Positions 32,963-45,983 of a stretch of DNA of 64,000 nt are shown piece after piece. The notes below the pieces were generated by a model that worked only from the letters and a program-made list of their open reading frames with translations, had not been told where the DNA came from and did not search any database. Every line of letters begins with the position of its first letter. Position 1 is the stretch's first letter. The translations under genes and the position numbers were made by a program. The DNA is from Karalla daura (taxonomy: Eukaryota; Chordata; Actinopteri; Chaetodontiformes; Leiognathidae): positions 1,116,001 to 1,180,000 of the forward strand of contig JANZKI010000027.1 in NCBI GenBank assembly GCA_029224185.1, written 5' to 3'.

Positions 32963-33765
32963 GTCCCCGCAGAATCCCATGCAGGGGGCTGTAAACAGGC
33001 TCAACTAAGGGTTCGAAACACTTTTCAGGCCTGTTGCTGCACTGCGTATGGGCCAATGGTGCACGTATCAACAAACTTTTTCAAAGCGCTTTTCCCCGCA
33101 GTCTCCCATGCAGGGGGCTGGAAGCAGGCTCAACAAAGCGTTCTAAACACTTTTCAGGCCTGTTGCTGCACTGCGTGTCGGCCAATGGTGCACGCATCAA
33201 CAACCTTTTTCAAAGCGCTTGTCCCCGCAGTCTCCGATGCAGGTGGCTGTAAACAGGCTCAACCAAGCGTTCTAAACACTTTTCAGGCCTGTTGCTGCAC
33301 TGCGTATGGGCAATGGTGCACGTATCAACAAACTTTTTCAAAGCGCTTGTCCCCGCAGAATCCCATGCAGGGGGCTGTAAACAGGCTCAACTAAGGGTTC
33401 GAAACACTTTTCAGGCCTGTTGCTGCACTGCGTATGGGCCAATGGTGCACGTATCAACAAACTTTTTCAAAGCGCTGTTCCCCGCAGTCTCCTATGCAGG
33501 GGGCTGTAAACAGGCTCAACTCAACGTCCTAAACACTTTTCAAGCCTGTTGCTGCACTGCGTATGGGCCAATGGTGCACGAATCAACGAACTTTTTTGTT
33601 TGTTTTTGTTTGTCAACAAACTTTTTCAAAGCGCTTTTCCCCGCAGTCTCCGATGCAGGGGGCTGTAAACAGGCTCAACTAAGCGTTCGAAACACTTTTC
33701 AGGCCTGTTGCTGCACTGCGTGTGGGCCAATGGCGCACTTATCAACAAACTTTTTCAAAGCGCTT
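32137..33765 (+). repeat. Tandem higher-order repeat, 803-bp unit, two copies
   Basis: Six monomers including one insertion monomer and a net loss of one base (6 x 129 + 30 - 1 = 803) are present twice. The insertions at 32781 and 33584 are exactly one unit apart. The copies differ at the start of one monomer (AAGTGTTCG near 32880 against AAGCGTTCG near 33683). The corresponding region of the 25-kb paralogous block (10.2-10.7 kb) has a single copy. Confidence 0.88.
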
Positions 33766-35194
33766 TTCCTCGCAGTCTCCTATGCAGGGGGCTGCAAACA
33801 GGCTCAACTAAGCGTTCTAAACAATTTTCAGGCCTGTTGCTGCACTGCGTATGGGCCAATGGCGCACATATCAACAAACTTTTTGAAAGCGCTTTTCCTC
33901 GCAGTCTCCTATGCAGGGGGCTGCAAACAGGCTCAACTAAGCGTTCTAAGCACTTTCCAGGCCTGTTGCTGCACTGCGTATGGGCCAATGGTGCACGCAT
34001 CAACAAACTTTTTCAAAGCGCTTGTCCCCGCAGAATCCCATGCAGGGGGCTGTAAACAGGCTCAACTAAGCGTTCTAAACACTTTTAAGGCCTGTTGCTG
34101 CACTGCGTATGGGCCAATGGTGCATGTATCAACAAACTTTTTCAAAGCGCTTTTCCCCGCAGTCTCCTATGCAGGGGGCTGTAAACAGGCTCAACTAAGG
34201 GTTCGAAACACTTTTCAGGCCTGTTGCTGCACTGCGTATGGGCCAATGGTGCACGTATCAACAAACTTTTTCAAAGCGCTTTTCCCCGCAGTCTCCCATG
34301 CAGGGGGCTGGAAGCAGGCTCAACAAAGCGTTCTAAACACTTTTCAGGCCTGTTGCTGCACTGCGTGTCGGCCAATGGTGCACGCATCAACAACCTTTTT
34401 CAAAGCGCTTGTCCCCGCAGTCTCCGATGCAGGTGGCTGTAAACAGGCTCAACCAAGCGTTCTAAACACTTTTCAGGCCTGTTGCTGCACTGCGTATGGG
34501 CAATGGTGCACGTATCAACAAACTTTTTCAAAGCGCTTGTCCCCGCAGAATCCCATGCAGGGGGCTGTAAACAGGCTCAACTAAGGGTTCGAAACACTTT
34601 TCAGGCCTGTTGCTGCACTGCGTATGGGCCAATGGTGCCCGTATCAACAAACTTTTTCAAAGCGCTGTTCCCCGCAGTCTCCTATGCAGGGGGCTGTAAA
34701 CAGGCTCAACTCAGCGTCCTAAACACTTTTCAAGCCTGTTGCTGCACTGCGTATGGGCCAATGGTGCACGAATCAACGAACTTTTTTGTTTGTTTTTGTT
34801 TGTCAACAAACTTTTTCAAAGCGCTTGTCCCCGCAGTCTCCTATGCAGGGGGCTGTAAACAGGCTCAACTAAGCGTCCTAAACACTTTTCAGGCCTGTTG
34901 CTGCACTGCGTCTGGGCCAATGGTGCACGTATCAACAAACTTTTTCAAAGCGCTTGTCCCCGCAGTCTCCGATGCAGGGGGCTGTAAACAGGCTCAACTA
35001 AGCGTTCTAAACACTTTTCAGGCCTGTTGCTGCACTGCGTATGGGCAATGGTGCACGTATCAACAAACTTTTTCAAAGCGCTTGTCCCCGCAGAATCCCA
35101 TGCAGGGGGCTGTAAACAGGCTCAACTAAGCGTTCGAAACACTTTTCAGGCCTGTTGCTGCACTGCGTATGGGCCAATGGTGCATGTATCAACA

Positions 35195-38100
35195 AACTTT
35201 TTCAAAGCGCTTTTCCCCGCAGTCTCCTATGCAGGGGGCTGCAAACAGGCTCTACTCAGCGTTCTATACACTTTTCAGGCCTGTTGCTGCACTGCGTATG
35301 GGCCAATGGTGCATGTATCAACAAACTTTTTCAAAGCGCTTTTCCCCGCAGTCTCCGATGCAGGGGGCTGTAAACAGGCTCAACTAAGCGTTCTAAACAC
35401 TTTTCAGGCCTGTTGCTGCACTGCGTGTGGGCCAATGGCGCACGTATCAACAAACTTTTTCAAAGCGCTTTTCCTCGCAGTCTCCTATGCAGGGGGCTGC
35501 AAACAGGCTCAACTAAGCGTTCTAAACAATTTTCAGGCCTGTTGCTGCACTGCGTATGGGCCAATGGCGCACATATCAACAAACTTTTTGAAAGCGCTTT
35601 TCCTCGCAGTCTCCTATGCAGGGGGCTGCAAACAGGCTCAACTAAGCGTTCTAAGCACTTTCCAGGCCTGTTGCTGCACTGCGTATGGGCCAATGGTGCA
35701 CGCATCAACAAACTTTTTCAAAGCGCTTGTCCCTGCAGTTTCCTATGCAGGGGGCTGTAAACAGGCTCAACTAAGCGTTCTAAACACTTTTCAGGCCTGT
35801 TGCTGCACTGCGTATGGGCCAATGGTGCACGTATCAACAAACTTTTTTCTTTGTTTTTGTTTGTCAACAAACTTTTTTCAAAGCGCTTGTCCCCGCAGAA
35901 TCCCATGCAGGGGGCTGTAAACAGGCTCAACTAAGCGTTCTAAACACTTTTAAGGCCTGTTGCTGCACTGCGTATGGGCCAATGGTGCATGTATCAACAA
36001 ACTTTTTCAAAGCGCTTTTCCCCGCAGTCTCCTATGCAGGGGGCTGCAAACAGGCTCAACTAAGCGTCCTAAACACTTTTCAGGCCTGTTGCTGCACTGC
36101 GTATGGGCCAATGGTGCACGTATCAACAAACTTTTTCAAAGCGCTTTTCCCCGCAGTCTCCCATGCAGGGGGCTGTAAACAGGCTCAACTAAGCGTTCGA
36201 AACACTTTTCAGGCCTGTTGCTGCACTGCGTATGGGCCAATGGTGCACGTATCAACAAACTTTTTCAAAGCGCTTTTCCCCGCAGTCTCCCATGCAGGGG
36301 GCTGGAAGCAGGCTCAACAAAGCGTTCTAAACACTTTTCAGGCCTGTTGCTGCACTGCGTGTGGGCCAATGGTGCACGCATCAACAACCTTTTTCAAAGC
36401 GCTTGTCCCCGCAGTCTCCGATGCAGGTGGCTGTAAACAGGCTCAACTAAGCGTTCTAAACACTTTTCAGGCCTGTTGCTGCACTGCGTATGGGCAATGG
36501 TGCACGTATCAACAAACTTTTTCAAAGCGCTTGTCCCCGCAGAATCCCATGCAGGGGGCTGTAAACAGGCTCAACTAAGGGTTCGAAACACTTTTCAGGC
36601 CTGTTGCTGCACTGCGTATGGGCCAATGGTGCACGTATCAACAAACTTTTTCAAAGCGCTTTTCCCCGCAGTCTCCCATGCAGGGGGCTGTAAAAAGGCT
36701 CAACTAAGCGTTCTAAACACTTTTAAGGCCTGTTGCTGCACTGCGTATGGGCCAATGGTGCATGTATCAACAAACTTTTTCAAAGCGCTTTTCCCCGCAG
36801 TCTCCTATGCAGGGGGCTGCAAACAGGCTCAACTAAGCGTCCTAACAAACTTTTTCAAAGCGCTTTTCCCCGCAGTCTCCCATGCAGGGGGCTGTAAAAA
36901 GGCTCAACTAAGCGTTCTAAACACTTTTAAGGCCTGTTGCTGCACTGCGTATGGGCCAATGGTGCATGTATCAACAAACTTTTTCAAAGCGCTTGTCCCC
37001 GCAGTCTCCCATGCAGGGGGCTGGAAGCAGGCTCAACAAAGCGTTCTAAACACTTTTCAGGCCTGTTGCTGCACTGCGTATGGGCAATGGTGCACGTATC
37101 AACAAACTTTTTCAAAGCGCTTGTCCCCGCAGAATCCCATGCAGGGGGCTGTAAACAGGCTCAACTAAGGGTTCGAAACACTTTTCAGGCCTGTTGCTGC
37201 ACTGCGTGTCGGCCAATGGTGCACGCATCAACAACCTTTTTCAAAGCGCTTGTCCCCGCAGAATCCCATGCAGGGGGCTGTAAACAGGCTCAACTAAGCG
37301 TTCTACACACTTTTCAGGCCTGTTGCTGCACTGCGTATGGGCCAATGGCGCACGTATCAACAAACTTTTTTGTTTGTTTTTGTTTGTCAACAAACTTTTT
37401 CAAAGCGCTGTTCCCCGCAGTCTCCCATGCAGGGGGCTGCAAGCAGGCTCAACTAAGCGTTCTAAACACTTTTCAGGCCTGTTGCTGCACTGCGTATGGG
37501 CCAATGGTGCACGTTTCAACAAACTTTTTCAAAGCGCTTTTCCCTGCAGAATCCCATGCAGGGGGCAGCAAACAGGCTCAACTAAGGGTTCGAAACACTT
37601 TTCAGGCCTGTTGCTGCACTGCGTATGGGCCAATGGTGCACGCATCAACAAACTTTTTCAAAGCGCTTTTCCCCGCAGTCTCCCATGCAGGGGGCTGGAA
37701 GCAGGCTCAACAAAGCGTTCTAAACACTTTTCAGGCCTGTTGCTGCACTGCGTGTCGGCCAATGGTGCACGCATCAACAACCTTTTTCAAAGCGCTTTTC
37801 CCCGCAGTCTCCTATGCAGGGGGCTGTAAACGGGCTCAACTAAGCGTCCTAAACACTTTTCAGGCCTGTTGCTGCACTGCGTCTGGGCCAATGGTGCACG
37901 TATCAACAAACTTTTTCAAAGCGCTTGTCCCCGCAGTCTCCGATGCAGGGGGCTGTAAACAGGCTCAACTAAGCGTTCTAAACACTTTTCAGGCCTGTTG
38001 CTGCACTGCGTATGGGCAATGGTGCACGTATCAACAAACTTTTTCAAAGCGCTTGTCCCCGCAGAATCCCATGCAGGGGGCTGTAAACAGGCTCAACTAA

Positions 38101-39600
38101 GCGTTCAAAACACTTTTCAGGCCTGTTGCTGCACTGCGTATGGGCCAATGGTGCATGTATCAACAAACTTTTTCAAAGCGCTTTTCCCCGCAGTCTCCTA
38201 TGCAGGGGGATGCAAACAGGCTCAACTTAGCATTCTAAACACTTTTCAGGCCTGTTGCTGCACTGCGTATGGGCCAATGGCGCACGTATCAACAAACTTT
38301 TTCAAAGCGCTTTTCCCCGCAGTCTCCGATGCAGGGGGCTGTAAACAGGCTCAACTAAGCGTTCTAAACACTTTTCAGGCCTGTTGCTGCACTGCGTATG
38401 GGCCAATGGCGCACGTATCAACACACTTTTTCAAAGCGCTTTTCCTCGCAGTCTCCTATGCAGGGGGCTGCAAACAGGCTCAACTAAGCGTTCTAAACAA
38501 TTTTCAGCCCTGTTGCTGCACTGCGTATGGGCCAATGGTGCATGTATCAACACACTTTTTCAAAGCGCTTTTACCCGCAGTCTCCTATGCAGGGGGCTGT
38601 AAACAGGCTCAACTAAGCGTTCTAAACACTTTTCAGGCCTGTTGCTGCACTGCGTATGGGCCAATGGCGCACGTATCAACAAACTTTTTCAAAGCGCTTT
38701 TCCCCGCAGTCTCCTATGCAGGGGGCTGCAAACAGGCTCAACTAAGCGTTCTAAACACTTTTCAAGCCTGTTGCTGCACTGCGTATGGGCCAATGGTGCA
38801 TGTATCAACAAACTTTTTCAAAGCGCTGTTCCCCATAGTCTCCCATGCAGGGGGCTGTAAGCAGGCTCAACTAAGCGTTCTAAACACTTTTCAGGCCTGT
38901 TGCTGCACTGCGAATGGGCCAATGGTGCACGTATCAACAAACTTTTTCAAAGCCCTTTTCCCCGCAGTCTCCAATGCAGGGGTCTGTGAACAGGCTCAAC
39001 TAAGCGTTCTAAACACTTTTCAGGCCTGTTGCTGCACTGCGTATGGGCCAATGGTGCACGAATCAACAAACTTTTTCAAAGCGCTTGTCCCCGCAGAATC
39101 CCATGTAGGGGGCTGCAAACAGGCTCAACTAAGCGTTCGAAACACTTTTCAGGCCTGTTGCTGCACTGCGTATGGGCCAATGGTGCACGTATCAACAAAC
39201 TTTTTCAAAGCGCTTGTCCCCGCAGAATCCCATGCAGGGGGCTGTAAACAGGCTCAACTAAGCGTTCGAAACACTTTTCAGGCCTGTTGCTGCACTGCGT
39301 ATGGGCCAATGGTGCATGTATCAACAAACTTTTTCAAAGCGCTTTTCCCCGCAGTCTCCTGTGCAGGGGGATGCAAACAGGCTCAACTAAGCGTTCTAAA
39401 CACTTTTCAGGCCTGTTGCTGCACTGCGTATGGGCCAATGGCGCACGTATCAACAAACTTTTTCAAAGCGCTTTTCCCCGCAGTCTCCGATGCAGGGGGC
39501 TGTAAACAGGCTCAACTAAGCGTTCTACACACTTTTCAGGCCTGTTGCTGCACTGCGTATGGGCCAATGGCGCACGTATCAACAAACTTTTTTGTTTGTT
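35195..39600 (+). repeat. Segment repeated at 41449-45983 (6254/6383-bp offset, copy 1)
   Basis: The offset of 6254 bp equals 48 monomers with four insertions, one extra T, five short units and one 54-bp deletion. After about 38.8 kb the offset becomes 6383 bp because this copy lacks one monomer that its partner keeps. Confidence 0.9.
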
Positions 39601-40439
39601 TTTGTTTGTCAACAAACTTTTTCAAAGCGCTTGTCCCCGCAGTCTCCTATGCAGGGGGCTGTAAACAGGCTCAACTAAGCGTTCTAAACACTTTTCAGGC
39701 CTGTTGCTGCACTGCGTATGGGCCAATGGTGCACGTATCAACAACCTTTTTCAAAGCGCTTGTCCCCGCAGTCTCCGATGCAGGGGGCTGTAAACAGGCT
39801 CAACTAAGCGTTCTAAACACTTTTCAGGCCTGTTGCTGCACTGCGTATGGGCAATGGTGCACGTATCAACAAACTTTTTCAAAGCGCTTGTCCCCGCAGA
39901 ATCCCATGCAGGGGGCTGTAAACAGGCTCAACTAAGCGTTCGAAACACTTTTCAGGCCTGTTGCTGCACTGCGTATGGGCCAATGGTGCATGTATCAACA
40001 AACTTTTTCAAAGCGCTTTTCCCCGCAGTCTCCTGTGCAGGGGGATGCAAACAGGCTCAACTAAGCGTTCTAAACACTTTTCAGGCCTGTTGCTTTACTG
40101 CGTATGGGCCAATGGCGCACGTATCAACAAACTTTTTCAAAGCGCTTTTCCCCGCAGTCTCCGATGCAGGGGGCTGTAAACAGGCTCAACTAAGCGTTCT
40201 ACACACTTTTCAGGCCTGTTGCTGCACTGCGTATGGGCCAATGGCGCACGTATCAACAAACTTTTTTGTTTGTTTTTGTTTGTCAACAAACTTTTTCAAA
40301 GCGCTGTTCCCCGCAGTCTCCCATGCAGGGGGCTGCAAGCAGGCTCAACTAAGCGTTCTAAACACTTTTCAGGCCTGTTGCTGCACTGCGTATGGGCCAA
40401 TGGTGCACGTATCAACAAACTTTTTCAAAGCGCTTTTCC
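35942..40439 (+). repeat. Long-range duplication, 12428/12299-bp offset (copy 2)
   Basis: This is the partner of 23514-28140, ending at 40440 where TTTTCCTCG replaces TTTTCCCCG. It overlaps the 6254-bp-offset duplication, so this stretch belongs to a family of at least three related blocks. The lost monomer fuses the left part of one monomer to the GTTCCCCATAG part of the next. Confidence 0.9.
36842..36916 (+). repeat. 75-bp monomer with a 54-bp internal deletion (copy 2)
   Basis: The junction and flanks are the same as at 24414. This copy lies inside the segment 35942-40439 that duplicates 23514-28140, so the deletion was inherited by block amplification and did not arise again. Confidence 0.95.
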
Positions 40440-41448
40440 TCGCAGTCTCCTATGCAGGGGGCTGCAAACAGGCTCAACTAAGCGTTCTAAACACTTTTCA
40501 GGCCTGTTGCTGCACTGCGTATGGGCAATGGTGCACGTATCAACAAACTTTTTCAAAGCGCTTGTCCCCGCAGAATCCCATGCAGGGGGCTGTAAACAGG
40601 CTCAACTAAGCGTTCGAAACACTTTTCAGGCCTGTTGCTGCACTGCGTATGGGCCAATGGTGCATGTATCAACAAACTTTTTCAAAGCGCTTTTCCTCGC
40701 AGTCTCCTATGCAGGGGGATGCAAACAGGCTCAACTAAGCATTCTAAACACTTTTCAGGCCTGTTGCTGCACTGCGTATGGGCCAATGGCGCACGTATCA
40801 ACAAACTTTTTCAAAGCGCTTTTCCCCGCAGTCTCCTATGCAGGGGGCTGCAAACAGGCTCTACTCAGCGTTCTATACACTTTTCAGGCCTGTTGCTGCA
40901 CTGCGTATGGGCCAATGGTGCATGTATCAACAAACTTTTTCAAAGCGCTTTTCCCCGCAGTCTCCGATGCAGGGGGCTGTAAACAGGCTCAACTAAGCGT
41001 TCTAAACACTTTTCAGGCCTGTTGCTGCACTGCGTATGGGCCAATGGCGCACGTATCAACAAACTTTTTCAAAGCGCTTTTCCTCGCAGTCTCCTATGCA
41101 GGGGGCTGCAAACAGGCTCAACTAAGCGTTCTAAACAATTTTCAGGCCTGTTGCTGCACTGCGTATGGGCCAATGGTGCATGTATCAACACACTTTTTCA
41201 AAGCGCTTTTACCCGCAGTCTCCTATGCAGGGGGCTGTAAACAGGCTCAACTAAGCGTTCTAAACACTTTTCAGGCCTGTTGCTGCACTGCGTATGGGCC
41301 AATGGCGCACGTATCAACAAACTTTTTCAAAGCGCTTTTCCCCGCAGTCTCCTATGCAGGGGGCTGCAAACAGGCTCAACTAAGCGTTCTAAACACTTTT
41401 CAGGCCTGTTGCTGCACTGCGTATGGGCCAATGGCGCACGTATCAACA

Positions 41449-44400
41449 AACTTTTTCAAAGCGCTTTTCCCCGCAGTCTCCTATGCAGGGGGCTGCAAAC
41501 AGGCTCTACTCAGCGTTCTATACACTTTTCAGGCCTGTTGCTGCACTGCGTATGGGCCAATGGTGCATGTATCAACAAACTTTTTCAAAGCGCTTTTCCC
41601 CGCAGTCTCCGATGCAGGGGGCTGTAAACAGGCTCAACTAAGCGTTCTAAACACTTTTCAGGCCTGTTGCTGCACTGCGTATGGGCCAATGGCGCACGTA
41701 TCAACAAACTTTTTCAAAGCGCTTTTCCTCGCAGTCTCCTATGCAGGGGGCTGCAAACAGGCTCAACTAAGCGTTCTAAACAATTTTCAGGCCTGTTGCT
41801 GCACTGCGTATGGGCCAATGGCGCACATATCAACAAACTTTTTGAAAGCGCTTTTCCTCGCAGTCTCCTATGCAGGGGGCTGCAAACAGGCTCAACTAAG
41901 CGTTCTAAGCACTTTCCAGGCCTGTTGCTGCACTGCGTATGGGCCAATGGTGCACGCATCAACAAACTTTTTCAAAGCGCTTGTCCCTGCAGTTTCCTAT
42001 GCAGGGGGCTGTAAACAGGCTCAACTAAGCGTTCTAAACACTTTTCAGGCCTGTTGCTGCACTGCGTATGGGCCAATGGTGCACGTATCAACAAACTTTT
42101 TTCTTTGTTTTTGTTTGTCAACAAACTTTTTTCAAAGCGCTTGTCCCCGCAGAATCCCATGCAGGGGGCTGTAAACAGGCTCAACTAAGCGTTCTAAACA
42201 CTTTTAAGGCCTGTTGCTGCACTGCGTATGGGCCAATGGTGCATGTATCAACAAACTTTTTCAAAGCGCTTTTCCCCGCAGTCTCCTATGCAGGGGGCTG
42301 CAAACAGGCTCAACTAAGCGTCCTAAACACTTTTCAGGCCTGTTGCTGCACTGCGTATGGGCCAATGGTGCACGTATCAACAAACTTTTTCAAAGCGCTT
42401 TTCCCCGCAGTCTCCCATGCAGGGGGCTGTAAACAGGCTCAACTAAGCGTTCGAAACACTTTTCAGGCCTGTTGCTGCACTGCGTATGGGCCAATGGTGC
42501 ACGTATCAACAAACTTTTTCAAAGCGCTTTTCCCCGCAGTCTCCCATGCAGGGGGCTGGAAGCAGGCTCAACAAAGCGTTCTAAACACTTTTCAGGCCTG
42601 TTGCTGCACTGCGTGTGGGCCAATGGTGCACGCATCAACAACCTTTTTCAAAGCGCTTGTCCCCGCAGTCTCCGATGCAGGTGGCTGTAAACAGGCTCAA
42701 CTAAGCGTTCTAAACACTTTTCAGGCCTGTTGCTGCACTGCGTATGGGCAATGGTGCACGTATCAACAAACTTTTTCAAAGCGCTTGTCCCCGCAGAATC
42801 CCATGCAGGGGGCTGTAAACAGGCTCAACTAAGGGTTCGAAACACTTTTCAGGCCTGTTGCTGCACTGCGTATGGGCCAATGGTGCACGTATCAACAAAC
42901 TTTTTCAAAGCGCTTTTCCCCGCAGTCTCCCATGCAGGGGGCTGTAAAAAGGCTCAACTAAGCGTTCTAAACACTTTTAAGGCCTGTTGCTGCACTGCGT
43001 ATGGGCCAATGGTGCATGTATCAACAAACTTTTTCAAAGCGCTTTTCCCCGCAGTCTCCTATGCAGGGGGCTGCAAACAGGCTCAACTAAGCGTCCTAAC
43101 AAACTTTTTCAAAGCGCTTTTCCCCGCAGTCTCCCATGCAGGGGGCTGTAAAAAGGCTCAACTAAGCGTTCTAAACACTTTTAAGGCCTGTTGCTGCACT
43201 GCGTATGGGCCAATTGTGCATGTATCAACAAACTTTTTCAAAGCGCTTTTCCCCGCAGTCTCCCATGCAGGGGGCTGGAAGCAGGCTCAACAAAGCGTTC
43301 TAAACACTTTTCAGGCCTGTTGCTGCACTGCGTATGGGCAATGGTGCACGTATCAACAAACTTTTTCAAAGCGCTTGTCCCCGCAGAATCCCATGCAGGG
43401 GGCTGTAAACAGGCTCAACTAAGGGTTCGAAACACTTTTCAGGCCTGTTGCTGCACTGCGTGTCGGCCAATGGTGCACGCATCAACAACCTTTTTCAAAG
43501 CGCTTGTCCCCGCAGAATCCCATGCAGGGGGCTGTAAACAGGCTCAACTAAGCGTTCTACACACTTTTCAGGCCTGTTGCTGCACTGCGTATGGGCCAAT
43601 GGCGCACGTATCAACAAACTTTTTTGTTTGTTTTTGTTTGTCAACAAACTTTTTCAAAGCGCTGTTCCCCGCAGTCTCCCATGCAGGGGGCTGCAAGCAG
43701 GCTCAACTAAGCGTTCTAAACACTTTTCAGGCCTGTTGCTGCACTGCGTATGGGCCAATGGTGCACGTTTCAACAAACTTTTTCAAAGCGCTTTTCCCTG
43801 CAGAATCCCATGCAGGGGGCAGCAAACAGGCTCAACTAAGGGTTCGAAACACTTTTCAGGCCTGTTGCTGCACTGCGTATGGGCCAATGGTGCACGCATC
43901 AACAAACTTTTTCAAAGCGCTTTTCCCCGCAGTCTCCCATGCAGGGGGCTGGAAGCAGGCTCAACAAAGCGTTCTAAACACTTTTCAGGCCTGTTGCTGC
44001 ACTGCGTGTCGGCCAATGGTGCACGCATCAACAACCTTTTTCAAAGCGCTTTTCCCCGCAGTCTCCTATGCAGGGGGCTGTAAACAGGCTCAACTAAGCG
44101 TCCTAAACACTTTTCAGGCCTGTTGCTGCACTGCGTCTGGGCCAATGGTGCACGTATCAACAAACTTTTTCAAAGCGCTTGTCCCCGCAGTCTCCGATGC
44201 AGGGGGCTGTAAACAGGCTCAACTAAGCGTTCTAAACACTTTTCAGGCCTGTTGCTGCACTGCGTATGGGCAATGGTGCACGTATCAACAAACTTTTTCA
44301 AAGCGCTTGTCCCCGCAGAATCCCATGCAGGGGGCTGTAAACAGGCTCAACTAAGCGTTCGAAACACTTTTCAGGCCTGTTGCTGCACTGCGTATGGGCC

Positions 44401-45983
44401 AATGGTGCATGTATCAACAAACTTTTTCAAAGCGCTTTTCCCCGCAGTCTCCTATGCAGGGGGATGCAAACAGGCTCAACTTAGCATTCTAAACACTTTT
44501 CAGGCCTGTTGCTGCACTGCGTATGGGCCAATGGCGCACGTATCAACAAACTTTTTCAAAGCGCTTTTCCCCGCAGTCTCCGATGCAGGGGGCTGTAAAC
44601 AGGCTCAACTAAGCGTTCTAAACACTTTTCAGGCCTGTTGCTGCACTGCGTATGGGCCAATGGCGCACGTATCAACAAACTTTTTCAAAGCGCTTTTCCT
44701 CGCAGTCTCCTATGCAGGGGGCTGCAAACAGGCTCAACTAAGCGTTCTAAACAATTTTCAGGCCTGTTGCTGCACTGCGTATGGGCCAATGGTGCATGTA
44801 TCAACACACTTTTTCAAAGTGCTTTTACCCGCAGTCTCCTATGCAGGGGGCTGTAAACAGGCTCAACTAAGCGTTCTAAACACTTTTCAGACCTGTTGCT
44901 GCACTGCGTATGGGCCAATGGCGCACGTATCAACAAACTTTTTCAAAGCGCTTTTCCCCGCAGTCTCCTATGCAGGGGGCTGCAAACAGGCTCAACTAAG
45001 CGTTCTAAACACTTTTCAAGCCTGTTGCTGCACTGCGTATGGGCCAATGGTGCATGTATCAACAAACTTTTTCAAAGCGCTTTTCCCCGCAGTCTCCTAT
45101 GCAGGGGGCTGTAAACAGGCTCAACTAAGCGTTCCAAACTCTTTTCAGGCCTGTTGCTGCACTGCGTATGGGCCAATGGTGCACGTATCAACAAACTTTT
45201 TCAAAGCGCTGTTCCCCATAGTCTCCCATGCAGGGGGCTGTAAGCAGGCTCAACTAAGCGTTCTAAACACTTTTCAGGCCTGTTGCTGCACTGCGAATGG
45301 GCCAATGGTGCACGTATCAACAAACTTTTTCAAAGCCCTTTTCCCCGCAGTCTCCAATGCAGGGGTCTGTGAACAGGCTCAACTAAGCGTTCTAAACACT
45401 TTTCAGGCCTGTTGCTGCACTGCGTATGGGCCAATGGTGCACGAATCAACAAACTTTTTCAAAGCGCTTGTCCCCGCAGAATCCCATGTAGGGGGCTGCA
45501 AACAGGCTCAACTAAGCGTTCGAAACACTTTTCAGGCCTGTTGCTGCACTGCGTATGGGCCAATGGTGCACGTATCAACAAACTTTTTCAAAGCGCTTGT
45601 CCCCGCAGAATCCCATGCAGGGGGCTGTAAACAGGCTCAACTAAGCGTTCGAAACACTTTTCAGGCCTGTTGCTGCACTGCGTATGGGCCAATGGTGCAT
45701 GTATCAACAAACTTTTTCAAAGCGCTTTTCCCCGCAGTCTCCTGTGCAGGGGGATGCAAACAGGCTCAACTAAGCGTTCTAAACACTTTTCAGGCCTGTT
45801 GCTGCACTGCGTATGGGCCAATGGCGCACGTATCAACAAACTTTTTCAAAGCGCTTTTCCCCGCAGTCTCCGATGCAGGGGGCTGTAAACAGGCTCAACT
45901 AAGCGTTCTACACACTTTTCAGGCCTGTTGCTGCACTGCGTATGGGCCAATGGCGCACGTATCAACAAACTTTTTCAAAGCGC
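41449..45983 (+). repeat. Segment repeated from 35195-39600 (copy 2)
   Basis: This is the partner of the previous entry. It keeps the monomer missing near 38.8 kb and lacks the 30-bp insertion found at 39590: the monomer near 45960 passes directly from five T residues into CAAAGCGC. Private changes include AAAGTGCTTT near 44818 and CAGACCTG near 44888. Confidence 0.88.
43096..43170 (+). repeat. 75-bp monomer with a 54-bp internal deletion (copy 3)
   Basis: The junction is the same, 6254 bp after copy 2, within the segment 41449-45983. The following monomer has CCAATTGTGC in place of CCAATGGTGC, a private change absent from the other two copies. Confidence 0.95.
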
